Source: Spirometra erinaceieuropaei (Eukaryota > Platyhelminthes > Cestoda > Diphyllobothriidea > Diphyllobothriidae). From it: DNA of 64,000 nt. The translations under genes were made by a program, and so were the position numbers. Location of the stretch: contig CACRXP010000189.1 in NCBI GenBank assembly GCA_902702965.1, forward strand, positions 642,011 through 706,010, in the 5' to 3' direction. The notes beneath the pieces were generated by a model. That model worked only from the letters and a program-made list of their open reading frames with translations. It made no database searches and was not told the DNA's origin. Shown here in pieces: positions 53,629 through 64,000 of the stretch (positions are counted from its first letter, which is position 1; each line of letters opens with the position of its first letter).

Positions 53629-54619
53629 CACAGTGGATGTGCTAACTCATGAAATGTTAACCGAAATTCTGAAATAAGTTTTCGACTCGAAAAGATTACT
53701 CAAGTTCGGTTGTAGCATTCATCACTTCGCAGCATAATTTTATAATAATTCATTTACTTAAGGATGTCGACTTTTAAGTGAACTTTATTCGGAGTGTCTC
53801 CAAAACTCACTCTTTAAAAAAATAACTACTAATTCAGCACGACTTTAACTCATTGATTTTCGATACTTTTATGAATTCAAATATATTCCCTAGGAAACAT
53901 AAATAGAACTATTTATTATTTTACTTATTCTGAGGAAAATGAATCATAATTCAAAGTTTACATTTGACAGAGGGATATAATTCAGTTTTACGAAACTTGC
54001 CCAATTTCCGAATAATTTTAAACCCAACCAGCGGGTACATTTATATTCAGGGTTTCCAATCAACACGCTGCATACTTTCTGGGTACAGAAAATCATACAT
54101 TTCTAGCGGTATTATCAGAAGAATATATGGGATCATGAAACTTCGCAGTGGGTTCGAGCAATATTGTAAGCTTTACGGGCAAAATTAGTAAATTCACTGA
54201 CACGATGCTTTATGAACGCGCATTTTACGGCATTAAAAACCTCATAATTAGAAACTTCTTAAAACCCGAATTATACCTTTTCTTTAAACATCAAGTTAAA
54301 GAAAACGCAATTTTCCGTCAAATGAGTAAAATAATAAGTTCTTTAATTTATGCTTTCTATGAAATATATTTGAATTTATAAGAGCATAGAAAATCATTGG
54401 AAAACTAACGCCAGTTGAGCAGTCAATTTTAAGGAGTATAGTTTTAGTAAGCGGCCAGAGTGAAGTTCATTCAAAAGTAAGCATCTTGAAGTAGCCGAAT
54501 TATCATGGGATTATACTGGACAGTGATGCATAGTAAAACCCAGCTTAAATGATATTTTTGAGTCAAAACCTTAATGCAGATTTTTGGTTAACATTTAATG
54601 AGTTAACGCATGTACTGCA
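53629..54619. mobile_element. Palindromic MITE, family 2
   Basis: The left end is CACAGTGGATGTGCTAACTC and the right end is GAGTTAACGCATGTACTGCA, both with terminal changes. Mirrored halves are present. Frames at 53964 and 54148 are not conserved in other copies. Confidence 0.83.
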
Positions 54620-56484
54620 TGCGTGAAACTGTCAACGACGGTTTATGCTTAGTAATTAGCGAAGATAGAAGGTGTGATTTAGAACCAGATATCGTTTTCG
54701 ATGCTGTGGATTAACGGCGGGAAATAGCGAAAGAATTGCTTCAAAATTCAAAGAAGGACGAAGACAAAGCAGGAATTCTCCAGTGTATGCGTCAAGAAGG
54801 AAAAGTTGAGGGAAGAAAATGGAGGATGAAAAGGGGAAACAGAGTGAATGTGCAAGGGCGCATTTAATAAATAAATCCGTCTCCAATGAGGCGCCTTTTG
54901 ACGCAGTAGCCGTCTTTAGCTGACCCTAACAACAGCGTCTCGGTGGACACTGGTGTTGGGTGATACGGCTGACTGGCGAACAGACTAGAAGCGCTGAACC
55001 TTAGCGCCCAGTCTCACGGGAGTGCGCTGAGCGCAAAGACAAGTAACACAACGACTCCCGACTGGTGATCTAGATAATCATAACTCCATGACATCTATTA
55101 GAATTTTAATTTGTTGAGTTTGTTTCAGGCTTGATAAATCCGACCAAGAGTCTTTCTCTGGATTTTTGAGAACAGATCAGTGCCAGTATTATACTATTCC
55201 AAATGTCGATTCCTGAGGTGGTTGCAAGTTTTTCAGATGCGTTCAAATGTTAACGGTTATAGTTTGCACTACCTGGATAACCTTCGGCGAAAACTTCATG
55301 ATTTTATGACATAACAACATCCAAGTTCGCGGTCGACCAGGAAGAAAAGGGATAACGAGCCGCTTTGGGCATATAGATCAAAGTAACTGACTCAAGGAAA
55401 TGTTTCTGGATGACATTTTAAACAATCGAAAAGCAGAGTCAAGTTGCAAGGGGCTGGGGACCAGACTCAGGACAGGTCTTCGTTAATGTCGATGTTCCCC
55501 TGTGAAACTCTCTGTGACAAGGTCATATTAAAAGTAATGTTTTTAGTAGTGTACCTTTTCCAATTTTCTCATATATAAGATAAATCTTTAAACTTTATTA
55601 ACCCACACTGGCAGGATGAACTGGCCTTAGGTTTCCTATGAACCTGCGATCATTTTAAGTAATGACCAACCTTCAATTTAAAAAAACTATAAATTTACTT
55701 GAAATTTTAGTATCTTGCGATAAGGTGAATATTATCAGGTTCCGAACGTTCTAACGTAAACTGATTATTTCAATCGTATTTTATTATTTAGTGGTTGTCT
55801 GGATGCGTCATTCTAGCAGCATAGTTCGGAGTACGTGTCCCAGGTATTTGGAAACTGAAAAATATCTGCAAACATTTAGGCTTAGATTTACAAAATACAT
55901 GCCTTACTGAGCTCATTAACATTGCAATTCGCATGATTATTAAAACATAACTTTTTCTTTAAAAGGACCCGTAATTCAAAGCGTTTCCTAAGCGTTTCAT
56001 TTATAATATTTGTCTATTTGAAGGCCATAAATCAGTGAAAGTAATTGCTGCTTACAATATACTCAATGAAGATGACCGGAGAGATTGTCAGTCAAAAGGC
56101 AGGGTGCTGTTGTATATGAAGTTTTTACCAAAGAATTTTCCATGCCGGATTTCTGCTTCTGCATGTATTCCGACCGAGCTAATGTAGGCGTTTAGTCTCA
56201 AAGTCTGTTTAAGCATTCAAGGCGATTGTTACGCTTTTCTGCACAAATTGCAGACGTGGCAATTAAGAATACTCCCTTTTTCAGGTCTGCCTGCAATTTT
56301 ATTATGCCAGCTTTCTTTCGGCTTAATATAGAAGTCCCGAAAACATTTTGAGCAGAAAATCCTCATTCAGGACTCCCATTTCTTATGCATTTTGTGGAAT
56401 ATGTCAGCCTCTTTATGAGGAGCTTTCAAAAAACGAGCCATCCTACTCAGGCTTTTCTGATTAGGCTCGAACGCCGCAGCTAAA
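54620..56484. other. No recognised feature
   Basis: The longest stretch without a repeat match in the window. It is AT-rich, and the frames present are short and without domains. Confidence 0.45.
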
Positions 56485-56499
56485 TTGACTCTGACGTGT

Positions 56500-56900
56500 G
56501 ATCCAATTATCTCGCTTTTTGGGGGGCGGGGGAGCATCGCAGTATGCTGGACCAAAGTCTACACACTGTTATGCATTTATCGGTTATGTCTTCTTCGTTC
56601 ATCTGCAGCGGCCAATTCCCGCCCCGCCGCGCTCTGCCCCCCCTACCCCTTCTGGAAGACGCCGGCGCCACTCGGTGGATTATGCATCGAGTCGCCTGTC
56701 ACATCGACCAATCAGAAAATGTGCGCCTGTCAGATGAAACAAATTGGAGGAAGCAGTCTTGCCGACCCCTGCCTGTGACGATTGGTTTTTGGGCAGTTTG
56801 CTCGCGCGAGGAGGGATTTGTAGCAAACTCACGCGCAGGCAACATATTCTCGAAAGGGTATTTAAAAACATTTGGGCGTATTTTTTATAGTTCGGGTTTT
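56500..56900. promoter_or_regulatory. GC-rich block with CCAAT boxes and TATA-like site
   Basis: A CCAAT box (gaccaatcag) near 56707, an inverted CCAAT (gattggttt) near 56779, the palindrome ctcgcgcgag near 56800 and a gtatttaaaaac site near 56858 occur in order. Overlapping open frames (56485-57014) have no domain I recognise. This is promoter-like by composition only. Confidence 0.3.
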
Positions 56901-57179
56901 GTGTGCAGGAAATATGGTACGAAAGACCTGGAACTATGGTTTCAACGTGTTCCTTCCTTCAGTGAATTCACTGATGTCCCCTCACAGTCGAACACTAGGG
57001 CCAGTTGGTATTGAAAAGCGTCTCAGTCGCCATGGGCGCGTATAAGTCTGCGGAGGGCTGAGAGCTTAGACTCCATAAAGAAACACGCCATAAATGCGCT
57101 GGACGAAAGTTAAGGTTGGGTGGGTCACAGACTGTACACAGTCCCTGCGAGACCACAATTCCTGCCGGTGCAGGCTTTA

Positions 57180-57368
57180 CGCCGAGAGAGTTCGACCGTC
57201 GGTTTAGACAATGTCCATCGTGTGCTCTACAGCAAGTCGGAGCAGGGACGGTGACTTGTGCGTGAATTATTTTATAGTGATAATAGACTTGCACAGCATC
57301 TACCGCACTCTCTCTCTTCCTCACCCCCACCTGGACCCGGTGTCAAGACAGAGTCAAGAAGACCGGAG
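57180..57368 (-). repeat. R5 copy, minus strand
   Basis: atgtccatcgtgtgctctaca, gcatctaccgcactctctctc, cacctggacccggtgtcaagac and agaagaccggagg are R5 blocks in reverse order. Confidence 0.7.
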
Positions 57369-58139
57369 GTGTTCACTGAATCTTGTTACACATATCAACC
57401 CATGGTTAATATTTGGGGGTTGTCTTTGCGCGCTACTTGCGAGCTTGTGCAAAAACTAGTTTTCCGTTTTTTTTTCATTCATTATTTGTGTTTTATGAAC
57501 TACAGGGAGATTTGTGAACCAAGTTTCTTAAAAAGGTTTTTTTGACAAACGCTCTATGGATGCATACCACCCAAACTGTTGTTTATTTTGTAACTTTTCT
57601 AATGCCTTAAAATGAGGATTCTGACAAATTGACAAGTGTTCTTCCCATGCTTCTCTTCGACTCCCCGTAAGGCAGGAACTTTAATTAATAATAAAATGTG
57701 ACTTTTTGCACTGCTGTATTCCTATTTTTTCCCATCAGTGATAAGTTAGTTTTCTGAACGGATCCAGCATCGCAGATATTCCGCTTCGACGCAGGTCTGC
57801 CAGCCCAGTTAAAACATGAGGCTGTCCTGATGGCCAGGATTATGTAAGACGTACGATGCCAAAGCTAGGCAGGGGAGTTCGTTCATCGTTCATTTTTCAC
57901 ACAAATAATTAATTAGACTGCACGATTTTGCGATATGGATCGAGTGGTTGCGTTTGCTGGGTAAATCGTCCTGTAGGAACAATCGCGCGAACAAACTTCA
58001 TCCTGTCATTTTTTGGGGGATTGAGACGGACTGGGTCACCTGTTGAAATCTTCCTATTGCAATTCTACGCATTCATACATCTGCCAAAATCTGAACTATG
58101 CTGAAATGGAAAATAGCGTCAGTTATTCAGCGGTTGATC
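57369..58139. other. No recognised feature
   Basis: Nothing recognised. Confidence 0.35.
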
Positions 58140-58275
58140 GACAGCAGGTATATGCAAACGGTGGAAGTGGAGCATTTCTGTCTTTATCACTCCTATTTGC
58201 TGCCGTTCCTGATGATATGCTCGAGCGGGAATCCGAAACGTCAGACGCGTACAGTTCTTGATACTGTCTTCCAAC
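58140..58275 (+). mobile_element. PLE 3' tail
   Basis: The ribozyme core and the 'cgtacagttcttgatactgtcttc' end follow PLE tail order. The residues PDDMLERESETSD are encoded in the frame equivalent to the 36-kb endonuclease C terminus. Confidence 0.7.
58204..58247 (+). ncRNA. Hammerhead-like core, stem II decayed
   Basis: CTGATGA, a non-pairing or rearranged stem II (TATGCTCGAGCGGGAATCC), GAAAC, GTC, AGAC. Core bases are intact, but the stem I arm GTTC pairs poorly with AGAC. Confidence 0.6.
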
Positions 58276-58734
58276 CGCAACTTTTGCCACCTTAACAACG
58301 GTTCACGAATAAAGGCTATTTTCGGAAGGAAAAGGTCTTATTCGTGCGCTGCGAAAGGCATTAGGTTTGCAGATACAACTTCCCACTCCGTAGACCTGCG
58401 CAAAAATGAATAGGGGTCGAGTGCCATGTAACTTCTAAACAAATTAGCCAGAGAAATTTAGTTCTATAAGTGAGAAGTTGCGCGACTCCAAGGATTGCCA
58501 TCCAATGAAGTCACAGCTAGTGCGGGGTAGTACGAAGGTAATTTTCTGACAAAGCAAGTTGACCCAGATCATACTGTCAGGCAATGAATCCATACCTACA
58601 CAGTGCACGATCAGTTCCAATGAAAAGACCAATGTGGTGTTTTCTTTAGCGCCCAGTCCGTGTGGACACAGAACCCGCATGGTGAGAAGGACAAACGTAT
58701 TAATGAGGACAAAGTCTAAACGCGAAATAAGCTG
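58276..58734. other. No recognised feature
   Basis: Nothing recognised. Confidence 0.35.
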
Positions 58735-59732
58735 AAGGTGTGACTGACCGATCTCATGAAATGTTGGCTGAAATTATGAAATACGTTTCCGATTAGGAAG
58801 GATTACTTACGTGGGGTTGTTATACTGATTATTATGCAGCATAACCCTATAGCATGTCGGACTCGCCAGGATGTCGACTTTTGAATGCACTTCTTTTGAC
58901 CTCCTGCAGAAACGACACTTGGTAAAAAATGACTACTTAAGTAGCATGCATTTTCCTCATTGATTATTGATGGTCTTACAACTGCAAGTATATCTTATAG
59001 AAACCATAAACAAAAATATGTTTTCTTTCGTTCAGTTAATAGAGAATTACGTCTTCTTTATAGTTTATACACAAGGACGGCCTATAATTAGGTCTTAAAA
59101 GGTTTTTTATTTGCCGAATAATTTTGAGCCTGATCTTTCGTTGCATTAGCGCTTAGTGATGTCAGTCTACAAGGCGCATGCGTTCCGTGTAAAGAAAATC
59201 ACAGATTTTTCTATGCCAGTAAAAAACTATCATACAGAGTCCATAAAATTTTGCAATGGACGCGGACTATGTTGGACATTTCATGAGGAGCTGTGGGAAA
59301 CGGCCAGGTACGATGCTATATGAATGGACATCGCGTGATCTTAAAAAATCTCATAGTTAGAAACTTTTTTAAAACCTAATTATACTACCTCCTTAAGTAT
59401 TAAATATAAATAAGACGTGATTCTCTAGCAAACGACTGAAATTAAGCATGTTTTTGTTTGTGGATTCTCCAAAATATGTTTGAATTTGCAATATCATCAA
59501 AAATTAGTGGGAAAAACACATGCTACTTAAGTAGCCATTTTTTACCGAGTACAATGTCTACAGTAGACTGAAAAGTAGTATTTTCAAAAGCTGACATCCT
59601 GCCAAGTTCGAAATGTTATAAGATTTTGCCGCAAGGTGATTAATAATACAAAAGCGACCAAGTAATCCTTCATGACCGAAAACACATTTCAAAACTTCAG
59701 CCAACATTTCATGAGATCGGTCACTCACTGTA
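58735..59732. mobile_element. Palindromic TA-type MITE, family 1
   Basis: The left terminus is damaged (aaggtgtgactgaccgatc) and the right is intact (GATCGGTCACTCACTGTA). Mirrored arms are clear (58920-59100 against 59360-59540). Confidence 0.87.
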
Positions 59733-59988
59733 GGTAATTCCTCTGCCGAACACGGGAATATGGAGCCTCTCAGAACTTTAGTTCTGATGTACAGGGCAAG
59801 CATTTTTAATTAGGTTCGTTTTAATTTTTTTATTAGCGTCTTCTTGATCGACATTCCAATGCCCTTGGCGCAAGAGTTACCGGACCCTCTAACTGAAGAA
59901 GTACACATGCCGACATCTCGACTAGAGAAAGTATAGACTGTAGGAAGGCTTCAATTCTGGTTTTCTTTTCTGTTTTCTCCCTCCTTCA

Positions 59989-60910
59989 AAAGACCAGTTG
60001 GCGAGGATACAATTTCTTCCACTAAATTCTCCTGAGACCAGTACAGGGTACAGCCAAACATGCCAGTGATAGGAGAAATCGATTTAAGTTAGTTTAAAAA
60101 ACAGGCAGGTAGGCGAGAGAGGAAAGGCGCAGAAAGTTGCATGTTGACTTTCGACCACAGTAAGCGCGGAGCCTAAATTGGGCTCTTCTGCGCGCATACG
60201 GTCGGTTTTCGTTATCGCACGTCCGCAAAAGCCCGTATTTGGCAGTTCGATCTATGACCATGGCAGATCCTCCAATTTGGCTAGATTTTATTTCCGCAAT
60301 CAACCAATAAGGGAATAGTGGATTTCCTATCGTAGGTGTAAGGTTTATTGAAAACCTGCGAATACGTAAACTACATAATCTTTTGAAAACCTAAGGGCGG
60401 TTCGTTTTTAAATAAGCTCGCTAAAAATGGTGCAATTTTCAATAAATCTTTTTCATCGTCTCATTCTCAAGCGTGATTGGCTTTATATACAGATTAGGTA
60501 GTGCTTAAGAGCTGGACGTGACAATTCAATATGAATTTCAGTTTGTGAGTATATAACAGGTTTGCGAGAGTATCTAGAATTCAAGACCAAAATGTCAGTT
60601 AAAAAATGACCCACCGTGAAGCTTGACTATAATACATTAATATGTCTCGCATCAGGAAAGCTTGCTTGAGCGAGGTTTTGGTTTTGTTCAGCATAGATCG
60701 GAATCGCATGTTAATTCGAGAACATTGACATGTTGGTTTTGTTACCAACAATCTTTTTAAGCGCCAGTATCGGACTCAATGACCAGGACAGAAATTTCCA
60801 AAACTTTTTTATCCTCGCCGCCTATTTAAAGACGACTATACCTCCACACTGGTTGACAGAATGGTGCTTATCGCATTCTTGTTTATTAAAAAAGTATTTT
60901 CTCCACTTTC
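59989..60910 (-). repeat. R3 long copy (partner of 40984-41925)
   Basis: Co-linear with the 41-kb copy over ~930 bp in the same orientation, including the diverged peptide block at 60.12-60.30 kb, the gcgtgattggctttatata block and the cttgtttattaaaaaagtattttctcca end. Confidence 0.8.
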
Positions 60911-61138
60911 ACACATTTGCGATTCGGGTTGCTCTCACGAAAGCCCCCCGCATGCTGCTGGAGGCGGATGGTGAGTGGCGCGCGTAGACGGACAGTTTAG
61001 CTTAGTCGGCCATGACACCCATGTGGATCTTCAAACTTGGATCGATAACTTCTCTACGTCAAAATCTCAGGTGCCTCCAAGCATGAAATCAGAAAACTGC
61101 CTGACGAAGGCAGGAGGTCATGAACAACGAAGGGAATG

Positions 61139-62131
61139 TACAGTGCGTGACCGATCTCATGAAATGTTGGCCGAAATTCTGAACTATGTTTTCGATTAGA
61201 AAGGATTAATCAGGTGACGTTGTAATATTCCTTAGCATGCAGCATAATCCTATAGCATTTCGGACTCATCAGGATGTCGGCTTTTGGAGGTACTACTTTC
61301 TAACCTTCTACAGGAACGGTGATCTGGAAAAAGTGACTACTTAATTAGCATGCATTTTTCCTGTTTGTTTTCTATAGTCTTTTAAATATAAATATATGTT
61401 ATAGAAAACATCCGCCAAAATATGCTTTCTTTTACTCATTTGGTAGAAAATCACATTGTATTCACATTTATACCCGAGGAAAGTGTATATTTAGGTTTTT
61501 AACAAATTTATAATTCCCAAATAATTTTGAGCCTGACCTGCCATTGCATTAGCGCTTGGCGATTTCAGTCTACAAGGTGCATGCTTTCCGCGTAAAGAAA
61601 ATCATATATTCCTCTATGTCTTTAAGAAGACACCATATAGACATAACGTTTTGCAATGGATCTGGACTGCGTTGTACAGTTCATGAGAAACCTTGGTAAA
61701 CGGACATGTACGCTAATGTGTATATGGACATCGCACGGTCTTATAAATCTCATAATTAGAAACATTTTAAAACCATAATATATCCTTTCTTCAGGCATAA
61801 GATATGAAAACAGTGTGATTTTCTTCTGAAAGTGTAAGAGAACTCATATTTTTGTTCACGTTTTCTACAAAATATATTTGAATTAGTAAGAACATCGAAA
61901 ATCAATAAGAAAAATTCATGTTACACATCTAGTCGTTTTTTGCAGATCGCCGTTTCTGCAGAAGGTCAAAAAGGAGTGTATTTTAAAAGCCGACATCCTA
62001 TTGAGTCCGAAATGCTATAGGATTATACTGCATGCTAATCAATATTACCACCCCACCTAAGTAATCCTTCCTAATCGAAAACACATTTCAGAATTTCGGC
62101 CATCATTTCATGAGATCGGTCTCGCACTGTG
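61139..62131. mobile_element. Palindromic TA-type MITE, family 1
   Basis: Starts TACAGTGCGTGACCGATC and ends GATCGGTCTCGCACTGTG (terminal A changed). Arms mirror each other. Non-coding. Confidence 0.87.
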
Positions 62132-62497
62132 TAATTAATTACTTCTTTGAAGAAATGAGACAAAATTATGGGACAGTCCAATAAGTCACTTGCGACTAAC
62201 TTCATGTGCAATGTGAGGGCGACCCTCACCGACCTATCATGGATGGACAACGGCCGATTCAGGGTGGATGGTACTGACACTCACATGTTGCGTATTCTCG
62301 ATCGCGGCCAACACAGCCCGGACACAACTGCTCAATAATCCAGTGTGCTCAGGGCTTAGGACACCCTCGGTTGAATACGTACATTGTCAAGAGGTAGCTA
62401 TTCCAGTGACGTGTTGCTTTGTCAGTAACTGCTCCCCGCTTCGACTTCAAATTTGTCGAGGTTTTAGAGTTGTGAAAATTCCCATAGCAGTAACCAG
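62132..62497. other. No recognised feature
   Basis: A small perfect inverted repeat (gtgaggg-cga-ccctcac) lies near 62214-62230. Otherwise nothing is recognised. Confidence 0.35.
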
Positions 62498-62960
62498 AAG
62501 ACGAGGTGGCGGGCATACGTAGCTTCCGATAAATTCTCGTCGGGTCAGTACAAGTATGTGCGGGGGGAAGGTAGAAGTAAAAACACATCAGCGATAAGAG
62601 AAATCGATTAAAGTTCGTCTTAAAACACAGGCTGGGCGTGGGAATGTGGGGGAGGGCGGGGGGTAATAGCAGTCAGTATCAGTGGCAGGGTGAGAGCGGA
62701 AGGGCGTGGGAGAGTTGTAGCGTTAGTCGACCTTCGACCACTGTAGGCGTGGAGCCTGAACGTGGTTCTTCTGTGTGCACAAGGTGGGTTTTCGCAACCT
62801 GATGGCGACCGACTCTGCTGTTGCTAAGAGGCATTGTGCCAGTGGTTTAGAACAGCTCGATGGGACCTTATAAATCACACGAAAAGGTTCATTTTGGTCT
62901 ACATGCTGTCCGGAATCGACAACATGCACGAGAATGGCGCTGGATATGCTCCTAGTTTCG
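62498..62960 (-). repeat. R3 copy with open conserved peptide frame
   Basis: On the minus strand the frame 62929-62723 encodes EPFRVIYKVPSSCSKPLAQ, CLLATAESVAIRLRKPTLC, and TQKNHVQAPRLQWSKVD. It aligns without gaps to the frame at 21.2 kb after the first third. The other end (gaagacgaggtggcgggcatac, gcgataagagaaatcgatt) matches the start of the 41-kb and 60-kb copies. The product is not recognised. Confidence 0.6.
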
Positions 62961-63860
62961 CCGTTTCGCAGTCATGCCGGGAGGTGTTTGCTTTGGAAAC
63001 CGGTTGATAGGCTTCTCCAAGGCAAATTCGCCAGATGTGACAACAGTAACGCACAAAACGGATAGTGCTTCCATCCAAAATCACACTGTTCGCAAAGCGA
63101 CATACAGCAAATGCCGGTTCGTTCGGACAGACGCTTTGTTCATCAATATTATCAAGAATTTATTCTCCATATAGGAGTTATCACGGCCCTAAATCGGCAG
63201 AATTCAATTTGGGAGCATAGACTGTATTTTAGACAGATAAGGAAATCTGCTGATCGGGGGGGGGGGGCGCTAAAGTGGAGATATACGGATCCAAGCCAAT
63301 TGGTCAAAATCATGCGGAGGGTTTTGGTGACGTGTCGTTTGTTGGGAGAGCGTATGCAGACCCCCTGAAAGCAATCACTGGTAGTTTTGGCATTTACACT
63401 TGGTGCACTGTCGATTGTTTGCACCGCAACAAAATCTAGTGATCCGGTCGCCAACTGGACCAAAAGCAAATTTTCACAAAACAAGACATTAACGATATAT
63501 TTGGCACTCTGACAAAACTATCCCCGTAAAACGAATAAAAAACCCGTAATCCCGCTCCATTAATCACCAGTAAAGTCTGAAATCGCAGGCGCGACATTAC
63601 AGAAAATCAGGTTGCAAAAGAAACCCGCATGGATCGAAAAATGTCAGGCAAAAAACCCGAAAATATACACGAAAAGACAAATTGCTTGACATTGATATTA
63701 TTTCGTTGCTCCGATTAGTAAGTCTCGTCGATCAAGTGATTCAACACGTATCAGCGCGATCTGGATCGATCACTGGAAAACCGTTGTATCTAGGGTAAAG
63801 CAATTGTCTATGAGAATTAGTGCAAACCTCAAAGAAAGTCATTGGAAAATGTGTACAATT
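62961..63860. other. No recognised feature
   Basis: A G homopolymer of about 11 lies near 63257-63267. A 110-residue minus frame (63152-63484) has no domain I recognise. Confidence 0.4.
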
Positions 63861-63861
63861 C

Positions 63862-64000
63862 AGAAGATGAAGATGCGATCACTGGGACAAGAAGTTTATT
63901 TGCCTGACGTTTCGGATTCTCACTCGAATCCATCATCAGAGACATTCGCAGATAGAGGTGAAGGTGGCACCAGGAGTGCAGTATTTATAGCACGTGGTTG
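63862..64000 (-). mobile_element. PLE 3' end, continues past window edge
   Basis: Nearly identical to 36605-36750: cagaagatgaagatgcgatcactgggacaag, the ribozyme, then cattcgcagata and accaggagtgcagtatttatagcacgtgg. The endonuclease would lie to the right of the window. Confidence 0.85.
63901..63944 (-). ncRNA. Intact small hammerhead ribozyme (PLE tail)
   Basis: Minus strand: TGTCT, CTGATGA, T, GGATTC-GAGTGA-GAATCC, GAAAC, GTC, AGGCA. All core bases are present, stem II has six perfect pairs and stem I has five with one U-G. Unlike the 36-kb copy the loop contains an in-frame TGA, so the overlapping protein frame is closed here. Confidence 0.85.

Overview
The window looks like intergenic, repeat-saturated nuclear DNA of a parasitic flatworm. 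A tapeworm, perhaps of the diphyllobothriid kind, is my best guess. The basis is the Penelope-like endonuclease/ribozyme tails, the tRNA-derived SINEs, the degenerate TTAGGG-type stretches and long non-coding spacing. The phylum is inferred with moderate confidence and the order with low confidence. I find no host protein-coding gene I can defend: almost every open frame is short and lies inside a repeat.

Four kinds of element make up most of the interpretable sequence. (1) Penelope-like retroelements (PLEs): a GIY-YIG endonuclease with an open frame at 36.6-37.6 kb (-), decayed endonuclease pieces at 1.1-2.0 and 7.26-7.8 kb, a tandemly duplicated dead reverse-transcriptase segment at 10.55-11.97 kb, and many 3' tails. 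Most tails carry a small hammerhead-ribozyme core. (2) About 1-kb palindromic non-autonomous DNA transposons with TACAGTG...CACTGTA-type ends, present in roughly fourteen recognisable copies at 3.8, 8.6, 12.2, 19.1, 21.5, 23.9, 38.1, 44.6-47.1, 53.6, 58.7 and 61.1 kb, plus older remnants. Two of these insertions are nested in others at a duplicated TA. (3) tRNA-derived SINEs of two families, including a head-to-head pair forming a ~500-bp palindrome at 5.3-5.8 kb. (4) Dispersed repeats without a known name. R3 (18.6, 21.2, 41, 60, 62.5 kb) carries a conserved peptide frame, related frames of which occur at 5.0 and 42.4 kb. R4 (1, 26.9, 52.2 kb) ends in CTAACC-like runs. R5 (27.5, 28.5, 29.0, 33.7, 53.1, 57.2 kb) is partly tandem and followed by TG microsatellites.

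Layout: 0-8 kb holds PLE tails in head-to-head pairs, an old palindromic transposon and the SINE palindrome. 8.6-25 kb holds palindromic transposons, the duplicated RT fragment, a 391-bp MITE with an 8-bp target duplication and a fold-back cluster at 17.5-18 kb. 25-31 kb is GC-richer and dominated by R4/R5. 31-38 kb holds an inverted pair of a second PLE-like tail and the best PLE endonuclease. 38-47 kb holds truncated and nested palindromic transposons. 47.9-50.7 kb is a local multiplication of a unit with an embedded ribozyme tail. 50.7-58 kb is the least repetitive part. 58-64 kb holds two more palindromic transposons, two R3 copies and a PLE running off the right end.

Nothing here forms an operon or pathway. 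The elements relate by insertion order and by shared parts, and the most informative signals are covariation in the ribozyme stems, the nested TA insertions, the conserved R3 peptide and the head-to-head PLE arrangement. All boundaries were read by eye and may be off by some tens of bases where copies are degenerate.
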